From positions 1-8,250 of the forward strand of contig CAIYPH010000906.1 in the NCBI GenBank assembly GCA_903928045.1: DNA of 8,250 nucleotides, written 5' to 3'. This DNA is from an uncultured Rhodospirillales bacterium. Lineage in GTDB: Bacteria; Pseudomonadota; Alphaproteobacteria; Acetobacterales; Acetobacteraceae. The notes under the pieces are model-generated. The model ran no database searches. It had not been told where the DNA came from and worked only from the letters and a program-made list of their open reading frames with translations. The translations under genes were made by a program, and so were the position numbers. This document shows positions 1 through 5,902 of this stretch, piece by piece (position 1 is the first letter of the stretch; the number at the start of each line of letters is the position of its first letter).

Positions 1-120
1 AGAAGCAAAAAACTTTTATTCACTTGCTGTGTACCACTCCGAACCATCCCGCTTGTGTACGCCAACGGCATGGAACGGAGAGAAAAGTTTTTTTGGTTCT
101 TTTTGTTCACAAAAAGAACA
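1..120 (+). repeat. Repeat copy R1: hairpin-ended A/T-tract element, left end outside window
   Basis: This is one of three related elements in the window. It holds an A-run followed by CTTTTATTC (7-21), a core with CTTGCTGTGT (23-32) and GTACGCCAACGGCATGG (57-73), then GAAAAGTTTTTTT (82-94) and a 10-bp hairpin. The left A6-CTTTT block is the reverse complement of the right AAAAG-T6 block, so the two ends form an inverted pair. Spacing from CTTGCTGTGT to GTACGCC is 34 nt, the same as in R2, with no indels. The left terminal hairpin seen in R2 and R3 would lie upstream of position 1. Confidence 0.8.
96..119. terminator. Perfect 10-bp hairpin at right end of R1
   Basis: GTTCTTTTTG (96-105) and CAAAAAGAAC (110-119) are perfect complements around a TTCA loop. 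A run of seven T lies before the stem on the plus strand, not after it, so this is not a textbook intrinsic terminator in either direction. It could still end transcription or stabilise a 3' end. The same hairpin occurs unchanged in R2. Confidence 0.4.
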
Positions 121-225
121 CCCTTTCCAATCCGCACTGCACCGGATCGACCATCCCGCAAAAAAATCGAGGGAATCAGAAAATTTCCCTTGCAAGTCGA
201 TAACTTCGATGTTATCAAGACCGCC
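121..225. other. AT-richer leader with two short dyads, no gene
   Basis: This stretch separates R1 from the ORF starting at 226 and is clearly richer in A/T than the coding DNA around it. It contains two small dyads: GGGAA/TTCCC (171-175 with 185-189, 9-nt loop) and GATAAC/GTTATC (199-204 with 211-216, 6-nt loop). The second ends 9 nt before the ATG at 226, so it could be an operator or a leader structure. I see no convincing sigma-70 promoter or Shine-Dalgarno sequence. Confidence 0.3.
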
Positions 226-852
226 ATGAACCTCAACCCCCTCCCCACCGGCGCCCAGGAGACCGCACGCCGGTACTGCGCCGTTTTGGCGGAGCTTCTG
301 CGTGACCCCCGCGAAGCCCTCATCGAGCGGCTGTTCGCCATGCTGATGACCCTGATCACCGACCTCCTCGCCGCCCTCGCGGCCGCTCCGGCGACGCACT
401 CCAACGCGCCCGACGCCCCCATTGTCCCCGCCGCCACGGTGTCCCCGCGCGCCCGCCGCCCGCGCTCCGTCCGTCGCTCGTACTCCGTGCCGGCGATGCG
501 CCACACCATCACGGTCGCCGCCAAACCCGCCCGCACGCCGGCCGATCGCGGCACGTGCGCGCCCGCCCGTCCGGTGGATTGCCCCCTGCCCGCCCCCGCC
601 TTCAGCGCCGAACGCCCGCCCATTTTTCAAAACCGTCGAGTCCAAGACGGATTACGCACGCCGTTAATGTTACGATATCGTAAATATCAGCCAAACACCT
701 GCCCGAACGCATCGCGCAGCGCGGCATGCGCGGCCCGATGCCGCGCCAGAAATGCCGCCCGTGCCGCCGCCGCCATTTTTTTTCGCCGGGCCGCGTCATC
801 CACCAACCCCCGCAGCAGCCCGCCAAGCGCCGCCATGTCACCGGCCGGATAG
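226..852 (+). CDS. Hypothetical Ala/Pro/Arg-rich protein (208 aa if read to its stop)
   Basis: I do not recognise this family. The first ~55 residues look like a genuine folded segment: a hydrophilic start (MNLNPLPTGAQETARRY), then amphipathic helical sequence with many Leu, Ala and Met (LIERLFAMLMTLITDLLAALAA). A long low-complexity Pro/Arg/Ala tail follows. Codons from 226 to about 620 carry G or C at the third position most of the time, as expected for a real gene here. After about 625 the base composition becomes AT-richer, and the last ~166 nt run antisense through the end of the glycosyltransferase at 687-1373, so the true C-terminus is doubtful. The frame is open upstream to 55, into R1, but the ATG at 226 is the natural start. 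No good Shine-Dalgarno precedes it. It may be a real small gene whose original stop was lost, or an ORF opened by high GC. Confidence 0.4.
   Translation: MNLNPLPTGAQETARRYCAVLAELLRDPREALIERLFAMLMTLITDLLAALAAAPATHSNAPDAPIVPAATVSPRARRPRSVRRSYSVPAMRHTITVAAKPARTPADRGTCAPARPVDCPLPAPAFSAERPPIFQNRRVQDGLRTPLMLRYRKYQPNTCPNASRSAACAARCRARNAARAAAAIFFRRAASSTNPRSSPPSAAMSPAG
670..683. repeat. Perfect 14-bp palindrome TTACGATATCGTAA
   Basis: TTACGATATCGTAA is a perfect palindrome inside an AT-richer island (about 625-690). It sits 4 bp beyond the stop codon (687-689) of the minus-strand glycosyltransferase. A short dyad lies 20 bp away (CCGTC 633-637 with GACGG 646-650). With no loop it is a better protein-binding site or symmetric element than an RNA hairpin, and no T-run follows it on the minus strand. 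Its function is unknown. Confidence 0.5.
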
Positions 853-1373
853 ACATGCCCCGTCAACCCATCGGCAACGTAGCGCCGCACCTCCCCCAGA
901 TCGGCCGCCACCACCACCGCCCCCGCCCCCATCATCCCCGCCAGCAGCCCCGGCGCGGCACTGCCAAGTGCCGCGATCTCGGGCGCCACCGGCGGCATCC
1001 CCTCGCCATGCAACACCCCGCGCTCCGCCCCCTCGATCGCCAGCGGCACCACCCCGCCCCCGTAGACGATGGCCGGCAGCGCGGGGGTGGCGATGAAGGG
1101 CGGCGAGAGCCAGTGGTCCGCAAGAAACGCGACATCCCCCGGCGGCGCGGCGAAGCGTGCGCCAAGCTGCCGCGCCGTGTCAGCCGCTTGGGCATCGCCG
1201 GCGGCGCCCAGGAGAAAATCCGGCCGGAACCCGGCCACCAGCCGGCGGAACTGCCACTGCGCCATCACCGCCAGCCCACCCTTGGGCAAGGTCGTGCGAA
1301 ACACCTGATGGCCCTGTCGCAACAGCGCCGTCTGCAACGCGTCATCCTCCACACAGAGCAGGATGCGCGCCAT
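687..1373 (-). CDS. Short, degenerate GT4-like glycosyltransferase (228 aa)
   Basis: The C-terminal third (about 143-208) follows the nucleotide-sugar half of GT-B family 4 enzymes: a Gly/Ala-rich helix start, VVVAADLGEVRRYVADGLTG, then VYPAGDMAALGGLLRGLVDD, matching the usual pattern of a conserved Gly-Val loop, DG.TG and a P.GD segment. The N-terminus (MARILLCVEDD) starts like a Rossmann strand. At 228 aa it is much shorter than the usual 350-400 aa. The Glu-x7-Glu pair of retaining GT4 enzymes is absent: the position just before the helix equivalent to AMAAG is Gly146, and the one eight residues earlier is Ser138. I chose the ATG at 1373 because its A overlaps the upstream TGA stop (TGATG) and a GGATGGGG purine run precedes it. 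The open frame extends to 1445 only by overlapping the GNAT gene. Third gene of the minus-strand operon, so translation is probably coupled. It may be a reduced or inactive glycosyltransferase. Confidence 0.75.
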   Translation of the reverse strand: MARILLCVEDDALQTALLRQGHQVFRTTLPKGGLAVMAQWQFRRLVAGFRPDFLLGAAGDAQAADTARQLGARFAAPPGDVAFLADHWLSPPFIATPALPAIVYGGGVVPLAIEGAERGVLHGEGMPPVAPEIAALGSAAPGLLAGMMGAGAVVVAADLGEVRRYVADGLTGHVYPAGDMAALGGLLRGLVDDAARRKKMAAAARAAFLARHRAAHAALRDAFGQVFG

Positions 1374-2407
1374 CAATACCCCATCCGGTGCCGCAGCCTG
1401 CCGAGCCCATGCCGCACCAGTTGCGCCGCCCCCGCCGGCCGCCATGGATTGGCCAACAACAGCCCGATCCGCTGCGCCCGCCTAGTGGTCCAGGATTTCT
1501 TGTACGGGTCGTCGCCCCGCCCGAAATCCAGCTCCTCCACCCGCTCCTCATCGAGCAGATGCCGCAGCATATGCGCCGTCAGCACCGTCCCCGGGGAGGC
1601 CGACTTCAACGTCTCGTCATGCGCAAGCTTGGTCACCATCGCCCGCCCATTGGCGACGATCCAGATCTGCGCCGCCACCACCCGCCCGCCATCGCGCAAC
1701 AGCCCAAGCCGCAGCACCCCTTCCGCCGCCGCGCGCCGCATCATCGTCGCGTTGAAACGGGGGAACGGCTCCGGGACTTTCCAGCTCAGCGCATAGACCT
1801 CCTCATAACCCGCCAGCCCGGCCTCGAGCCCCGCGTCGGTTGCGATCTCGAACGACAGTCCGGTATTGCGCCGCATCTTGCGCCGGACGGTCTCACGCAG
1901 CACGCCGGGCCGGCCGGCCAGATAGGCGGCCCAGTCGAGCCCGCCGACCGGTTCGGACCAGTCGCCGTAATTGTCGAACCGCAAGGCCCACATGCCACCC
2001 TGCCGCAACCCGGCCTCGAACGCCGCCAGCCAGTCCGCCGCCGCATCGATCCCTTCGAGCCGGCACAACGCCTCCCGCCGCAACCGCCTCGCCACCGCCG
2101 CCGCCGCCGCCGTGATCTCAGCCTGACTCAAGCCTGCCCTGAACAACGGACGAAACAGACACGTATAAGGCCCGCTCAGCCCCGCCACCTCGCCATCGCG
2201 CCCCCGATACAGCGCCAGCAGCAGCACCGGTTGGCCATGATCGCGCACGATCAGGAATTCAGGCCGGGCCCCCGCGGGCAATCCGGCCTCGATCATCGTC
2301 TCCCACCACCATGGGGCGAGAAAAAAACTCTCGGCCTGCCCGGCTTCCAGCAGTTCCGCGCAACTGCGCCGTACCGCCGCGAAAGCGGTTTCGACCACGA
2401 CATCCAT
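1373..2407 (-). CDS. BioF2-like GNAT family acyltransferase (CelD/BcsL type, 344 aa)
   Basis: The protein matches the Acetyltransf_6 (BioF2-like) family often annotated CelD/BcsL, a GNAT-fold group found in exopolysaccharide and cellulose loci. The N-terminal half carries the short aromatic patch typical of the family (SFFLAPWWWETM, 27-38). The GNAT-like core covers about 165-310, with a basic helix (RETVRRKMRRN, 171-181), YEEVYALSWK (201-210), the strand pair around GLLRDGGRVVAAQIWI (235-250), and the family hallmark LDFGRGDDPYKKSW (293-306). It probably transfers an acyl or aminoacyl group to a sugar or lipid-linked glycan in the cytoplasm; the substrate cannot be read from sequence. The ATG directly abuts the upstream TGA (TGA-ATG, no gap), so it is probably translated by coupling to the YdcF gene. 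A (CCG)6 tract at 2095-2112 encodes an Ala run near residues 100-104. Confidence 0.85.
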   Translation of the reverse strand: MDVVVETAFAAVRRSCAELLEAGQAESFFLAPWWWETMIEAGLPAGARPEFLIVRDHGQPVLLLALYRGRDGEVAGLSGPYTCLFRPLFRAGLSQAEITAAAAAVARRLRREALCRLEGIDAAADWLAAFEAGLRQGGMWALRFDNYGDWSEPVGGLDWAAYLAGRPGVLRETVRRKMRRNTGLSFEIATDAGLEAGLAGYEEVYALSWKVPEPFPRFNATMMRRAAAEGVLRLGLLRDGGRVVAAQIWIVANGRAMVTKLAHDETLKSASPGTVLTAHMLRHLLDEERVEELDFGRGDDPYKKSWTTRRAQRIGLLLANPWRPAGAAQLVRHGLGRLRHRMGY

Positions 2408-3184
2408 TCAGGACCGCACCATGTACCAGATGCACCCGATCCACTCATGAACCGCGTAGTAGCTTCGCGTCCACGCCGAGACCCGCGGGACGAATTCACT
2501 GCCGTCGAAATCGATCCCGCCCTCGAAGCGCGACGCCATCGGGACCGCGTCGATCCCGAAATGCCGGAACGCGATCAACGCCCGCTTCATGTGCCAGGCA
2601 TTGGTCACCACATAGACACGCCCGATCCCCGCCGCCCGCAGGATCTCCGCGCTAAAAGCCGCGTTCTGCCAGGTATCGGCCGATCGGGTTTCCAGCCACC
2701 CCGGGGTAACGCCGAAATCCTCGCTCAGCACCTTGCCCATCCGCACCGCAAGCGTCGGCTCGCCCGGCGACACTTCACCGCCGCTCAGCAGAACCGGCAG
2801 CGAGGTCCGCTTGGCCAGTTGCGCCCCAGCATGGAGCCGCTCGAGCGTCATATTGCCGATCCCCTCGGGATCCAGCACCCCGCCGGGCCCGGCCCCGCCG
2901 GCATCGGCGCTCAACACCACGATCGCCCCGGGTTTCCCCCCGGTCATCGCCGCGGTATCCTCGCGGGGAATCCCGGATTGCAACGTCGCGATCAGCGTCA
3001 ACGCGACCACGGGGAGGCTCAGCAGCAACAGCGCCATAAGGGCCAGCCCGGTGATCCACCGGCCGAACCCCGGCCACCACCGCCCAAGCAGCATTCCGCC
3101 AAGCGCCGCACAGACCAGGTTCACAGGCGGAATCAGGAGAGCCGTCGGCAAGGCGCTGAGCGACACGTCGATCCTCGATGGCAT
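2408..3184 (-). CDS. YdcF/DUF218 family membrane protein (258 aa)
   Basis: Two hydrophobic segments (about 11-34 and 43-67) form a membrane anchor. A DUF218 (YdcF/SanA/ElyC-like) domain follows from about 86 to 225, with the characteristic blocks AIVVLSA (87-93), TLERLHAGAQLA (113-124), PVLLSGG (130-136), SADTWQNA (168-175) and VYVVTNAWHMKRA (190-202). The family is linked to envelope maintenance, lipid-carrier recycling and polysaccharide metabolism, but its chemistry is not well defined. The domain would normally face the periplasm. I chose the ATG at 3184 because residues upstream of it in the open frame are basic, non-conserved-looking and start at a TTG. The Shine-Dalgarno is weak. It is the first gene of a three-gene minus-strand operon and diverges from the GNAT gene starting at 3289. 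Confidence 0.85.
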   Translation of the reverse strand: MPSRIDVSLSALPTALLIPPVNLVCAALGGMLLGRWWPGFGRWITGLALMALLLLSLPVVALTLIATLQSGIPREDTAAMTGGKPGAIVVLSADAGGAGPGGVLDPEGIGNMTLERLHAGAQLAKRTSLPVLLSGGEVSPGEPTLAVRMGKVLSEDFGVTPGWLETRSADTWQNAAFSAEILRAAGIGRVYVVTNAWHMKRALIAFRHFGIDAVPMASRFEGGIDFDGSEFVPRVSAWTRSYYAVHEWIGCIWYMVRS

Positions 3185-3288
3185 GGCCGGGATGGCCGCG
3201 ATGCAGTGGTAATGCCCGAGATCGCGCCGCCTGAACACCCTTGCCGTGGTCGATTGACACCGGGCCGCCACTGCGCCTTTGTCCCGCA
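3185..3288. promoter_or_regulatory. Divergent intergenic region with candidate promoter
   Basis: This 104-bp gap separates two divergent transcription units and should hold promoters for both. On the plus strand a perfect -35 hexamer TTGACA occurs at 3254-3259. The position 17 bp further on (3277-3282) reads CTTTGT, a poor -10. If real, initiation would fall at or just before the ATG at 3289 and give a leaderless or nearly leaderless mRNA, which would agree with the lack of a Shine-Dalgarno. No convincing minus-strand promoter was found by eye. Confidence 0.25.
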
Positions 3289-4404
3289 ATGATCACCGTG
3301 ACGCTGACCGCGCCGCCCGATTTCGACTCGCTTGGCGCGGAATGGCGCCGGGTGGAAGCGATGTCGGATGGCTCGTTCTTCACTTCCTGGAGCTGGACCG
3401 GCTGCGAGGCGGCAAGCCGCTTCCCCGACCCCCTGCTCCTGCGCGCCGAGACCGCCGGACGGACCATCGCCCTGGCCTTGTTCAACCGCACCCGCTCGCC
3501 GTTCGGCGATACGCTTTGGCTCGGTGAGTCCGGCGATCCCGCGCTTGATACCGTCTTCATCGAGCACAATGCCCCGCTGATTACCCGCGACGCCCCGCCG
3601 GAGACCGCCACTCTGCTGTTCGAAGCAATGCGCCGCGGCGGTTTCGCCCGCCGGGTCGTGCTGAGCGGGATTGGCGACGCGCTTGCCGGCCGCGCCTTGC
3701 CTTTGCGCGGGACTATCCGCCGCCAGCATGATCGCCCGGCCCCCTATGCCGGTTTCACCGTTCTGCGCGATGCGGGCCAGGACTACGACTCTGGCCTCAG
3801 CTTCAATACCCGCTACCAGCTCCGCCGCTCGCTTCGCCGCTACGCCGAGCGAGGGCCGGTCACCATCACCCCCGCGGCAGATGCCGCGGAAGCCGTCGAA
3901 TTTCTGGATGCCATGGGGCGCCTGCACCAGGCCACATGGGAGGGCCGGGGAGCGCCGGGGGCTTTCGCCAACCCGTTTTTTCGCCGCTTCCATGCCGAAT
4001 TGCTGGCCCGCGCCGTTCCGCGTGGCGAGGCCGAAATGCTGCGGATTGCGGCGGGGGATGAGGTGCTTGGCTATCTCTACAACTTCCTTTGGCAGGGCTG
4101 GTCGCTGTCCTACCAAAGCGGTTTCGCCTATCCCGGTGACGACAACCACCGCAAGCCGGGCCTCACCTGCCACCATCTCGCAATCCAGCGCCATTTTGCC
4201 GCCGGCGGGGCGGGATATGATTTTCTGGCCGGCGCCGCGCGCTACAAGACGAGCCTCGCGAATGGTCAACGGACGTTGTACTGGCTGGAGACCGGCCCGA
4301 TCTGGCGGCGCGGCGCAATAGCGGACAAGATTCAGGTTCTGCGCCAGCGTTGGTCGAATACACGAAAAAATGACGATAGATCATCGGGAGTCAACGAGGA
4401 TTGA
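3289..4404 (+). CDS. BioF2-like GNAT family acyltransferase (371 aa)
   Basis: This is a second member of the Acetyltransf_6 (CelD/BcsL-like) group and is only distantly similar to the one at 1373-2407. The N-terminal region has the family's aromatic signature (FFTSWSWTGCEAA, 30-42). The GNAT-like core covers about 170-325: SFNTRYQLRRSLRRY (171-185), FLDAMGRLHQATWEGRG (205-221), GYLYNFLWQGWSLSYQSGF (261-279), the acceptor-side segment GLTCHHLAIQ (291-300), and YDFLAGAARYKTSLA (310-324), equivalent to the DFGRGD.YK block of the other copy. It probably acylates a sugar or glycan intermediate in the cytoplasm. The ATG at 3289 is preferred over an in-frame TTG at 3241 because the extra 16 residues are unlike the family N-terminus. 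No Shine-Dalgarno is visible. The basic, low-complexity last ~20 residues may be a dispensable tail. Confidence 0.85.
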   Translation: MITVTLTAPPDFDSLGAEWRRVEAMSDGSFFTSWSWTGCEAASRFPDPLLLRAETAGRTIALALFNRTRSPFGDTLWLGESGDPALDTVFIEHNAPLITRDAPPETATLLFEAMRRGGFARRVVLSGIGDALAGRALPLRGTIRRQHDRPAPYAGFTVLRDAGQDYDSGLSFNTRYQLRRSLRRYAERGPVTITPAADAAEAVEFLDAMGRLHQATWEGRGAPGAFANPFFRRFHAELLARAVPRGEAEMLRIAAGDEVLGYLYNFLWQGWSLSYQSGFAYPGDDNHRKPGLTCHHLAIQRHFAAGGAGYDFLAGAARYKTSLANGQRTLYWLETGPIWRRGAIADKIQVLRQRWSNTRKNDDRSSGVNED

Positions 4405-4430
4405 TCACGCTGTGTTAAGAAGTTTATGTA
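4401..4430 (+). promoter_or_regulatory. Candidate promoter for the heptose operon
   Basis: The 62-bp gap between the GNAT stop and the small membrane protein is AT-richer than its surroundings. TTGATC (4401-4406) resembles a -35 and TATGTA (4425-4430) resembles a -10, 18 bp apart. Transcription would begin just upstream of the GGAG at 4454-4457. The match is imperfect, and read-through from the GNAT gene is equally possible. Confidence 0.3.
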
Positions 4431-4453
4431 ATGCTGATGCTGTCCGAAGTCAC

Positions 4454-4457
4454 GGAG
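4454..4457 (+). promoter_or_regulatory. Shine-Dalgarno GGAG fixing the start at 4467
   Basis: GGAG lies 9 nt before the ATG at 4467. The alternative in-frame ATG at 4431 has only a weak AAGA-type sequence upstream, and the 12 extra residues it would add look non-coding. This decides the start of the small membrane protein. Confidence 0.6.
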
Positions 4458-4466
4458 CGTTTTGCA

Positions 4467-4652
4467 ATGCCGACGATTCGCCTTTCCCCCGTCGATACTT
4501 CAACCTTGCCGCGGCAAAGGCTGCGCCCGGTGCCGCGTGCCACGCAGTGGCACTATCGGGCCGCCGTGCCGTTCATCATTCTGCTGTCCGTCGCCCTGTG
4601 GGCGGTGGTCTGGGAAAGCGCTGCCTATACCGCCGCCGTCATTTTGAGATGA
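4467..4652 (+). CDS. Small single-pass membrane protein (61 aa)
   Basis: The family is not recognised. The protein has a polar, Pro/Arg-rich N-terminus of about 30 residues (five Arg, no Asp or Glu after residue 10), then one hydrophobic segment from about 32 to 48 (AAVPFIILLSVALWAVV), a lone Glu (E50), and a short hydrophobic C-terminus ending in Arg. By the positive-inside rule the N-terminus should be cytoplasmic. There is no cleavage site for a signal peptidase. It starts with a good GGAG at 9 nt and ends 16 nt before the GTG of the nucleotidyltransferase gene, so the two are almost certainly cotranscribed. Third-position G/C use fits a real gene. It could anchor or regulate the cytoplasmic sugar-nucleotide enzymes or a membrane glycan step; this is inference from position only. 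Confidence 0.65.
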   Translation: MPTIRLSPVDTSTLPRQRLRPVPRATQWHYRAAVPFIILLSVALWAVVWESAAYTAAVILR

Positions 4653-4668
4653 CCCTGGGGGGCGGCCT

Positions 4669-5892
4669 GTGAGCCGCCCTGCCAGCATACGCCAGGCCGC
4701 GATCCTGGCAGGTGGTCTCGGTACCCGCCTCGGGGCCCTCACCGCCACCACGCCGAAGCCCGTTCTCCCCGTCGCCGGACGGCCATTTCTCGCCTGGCTG
4801 ATCCGTGAGCTTTCCCGTTATGGCGTGGAGGAGATCCTACTCCTCTGTGGCCATTTGTCCGATCGGCTGCGCGACGAGGTGGCCGCCTTCAATGCCGATC
4901 TCCCTCGCCCCCTCGTCATCCGCTTTTCCGAGGAGCCAGCCCCTGCTGGTACCGGAGGGGCGCTGCTCCACGCCGCGGCCCTGCTCGATGAGCGCTTTCT
5001 GCTCTGCAACGGGGACAGCATTTTTGCCTGCAACCTCGCCGAACTCCTCGCCGACGCCGCCCGCGATGCGCCGGACGTGCATGGCCGCATCGTCACCCGT
5101 CGCGTGCCGGACGCCTCGCGCGCCGGGCTGGTGGAGACCGCGGGGGACCGGATCACCCGCTTCCATGAGCGCCCGCCGGAAGGCGTGACCGAGGGAACCA
5201 TCAACGCCGGAATCTATGTGTTCGATCGTCGCATTCTGACCGAGCTGCGCCCGGTGTGTTCGCTGGAGCGCGACATCCTCCCCGCCATGGCCCAGCGCGG
5301 TGTGCTGCGGGCCACGGAGGGGGAGGGTTATTTTATCGATATCGGTGTCCCCGCCGATTACGCCCGGGCGCAAACCGAACTCCCCGCCGCCCTGCGCCGG
5401 CCCGCGTTGTTCCTTGATCGGGACGGCGTGCTGAACCATGATTACGGCCATGTCGGCACGCGGGACCGTTTCACCTGGATCGACGGCGCGATTGACGCGG
5501 TGGTGCGGGCGACCCGCTCCGGCCGGCATGTCTTCATCGTTACCAACCAATCCGGCGTCGCCCGCGGCTTCTACGATGAGGCTGCGGTCCACGACCTGAT
5601 CGGCTGGATGCGCGGACAAATCCTGGCGGCCGGAGGGACGATCGATGATTACCGCTATTGCCCGTTCCATCCCGAGGCCCCCCTCCCCGCCTATCGCCGC
5701 GTCGCTGAGTGTCGCAAGCCGGCGCCTGGAATGATCAATGACCTGCTGGCGCGCTGGCAGCTTGATCCCGCACAATGCTTTCTGATCGGCGACCAGGTCA
5801 CCGATTTACAGGCTGCCACCGCGGCCGGCATCGCCTCGCACCATTTCCGCGGCGGCGATCTCGATGCCTACCTTCGTCCTCTCCTGGCCTGA
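4669..5892 (+). CDS. hddC-gmhB: Fused sugar-1-phosphate nucleotidyltransferase and HAD-IIIA phosphatase (HddC-GmhB-like, 407 aa)
   Basis: Two domains sit on one chain. Residues ~9-238 are an NTP-transferase domain with AILAGGLGTRL (11-21), PKPVLPVAGRPF (29-40), the metal-binding NGDS (114-117) and FIDIGVPADY (222-231). Residues ~244-395 are a HAD-IIIA (GmhB/HisB-N type) phosphatase with motif I DRDGVLN (Asp250 nucleophile, Asp252 general acid), TNQSG (292-296), motif III Lys350 in CRKPAPG, and GDQVTD (374-379). With the adjacent HddA-like kinase, the best reading is D-glycero-alpha-D-manno-heptose 1,7-bisphosphate 7-phosphatase plus heptose-1-phosphate guanylyltransferase, the last two steps to GDP-D,D-heptose in the cytoplasm. 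These are often separate proteins. Two of four expected GmhB/HisB zinc ligands are altered (F333 and A346; C331 and C348 kept). The start is a GTG 16 nt after the previous stop, with only a G-rich run upstream. Nucleotide specificity is inferred, not proven. Confidence 0.85.
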   Translation: MSRPASIRQAAILAGGLGTRLGALTATTPKPVLPVAGRPFLAWLIRELSRYGVEEILLLCGHLSDRLRDEVAAFNADLPRPLVIRFSEEPAPAGTGGALLHAAALLDERFLLCNGDSIFACNLAELLADAARDAPDVHGRIVTRRVPDASRAGLVETAGDRITRFHERPPEGVTEGTINAGIYVFDRRILTELRPVCSLERDILPAMAQRGVLRATEGEGYFIDIGVPADYARAQTELPAALRRPALFLDRDGVLNHDYGHVGTRDRFTWIDGAIDAVVRATRSGRHVFIVTNQSGVARGFYDEAAVHDLIGWMRGQILAAGGTIDDYRYCPFHPEAPLPAYRRVAECRKPAPGMINDLLARWQLDPAQCFLIGDQVTDLQAATAAGIASHHFRGGDLDAYLRPLLA

Positions 5893-5902
5893 CGAGACCG
5901 AC

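Noticed and set aside
16..645. A 209-codon open frame on the minus strand
   Set aside because: The product is Gly/Arg-rich low complexity, it begins in the AT-rich island and ends inside R1. The opposite frame from 226 has better codon use and a more protein-like N-terminus.
1157..3292. A 711-codon open frame on the plus strand
   Set aside because: It runs antisense through three well-supported genes and encodes a Pro/Arg/His/Gln-rich product with no recognisable domain. This is typical of antisense frames in GC-rich genes.
3133..4269. A 378-codon minus-strand frame antisense to the GNAT gene
   Set aside because: It is antisense to a clearly recognised acyltransferase and has no family features of its own.
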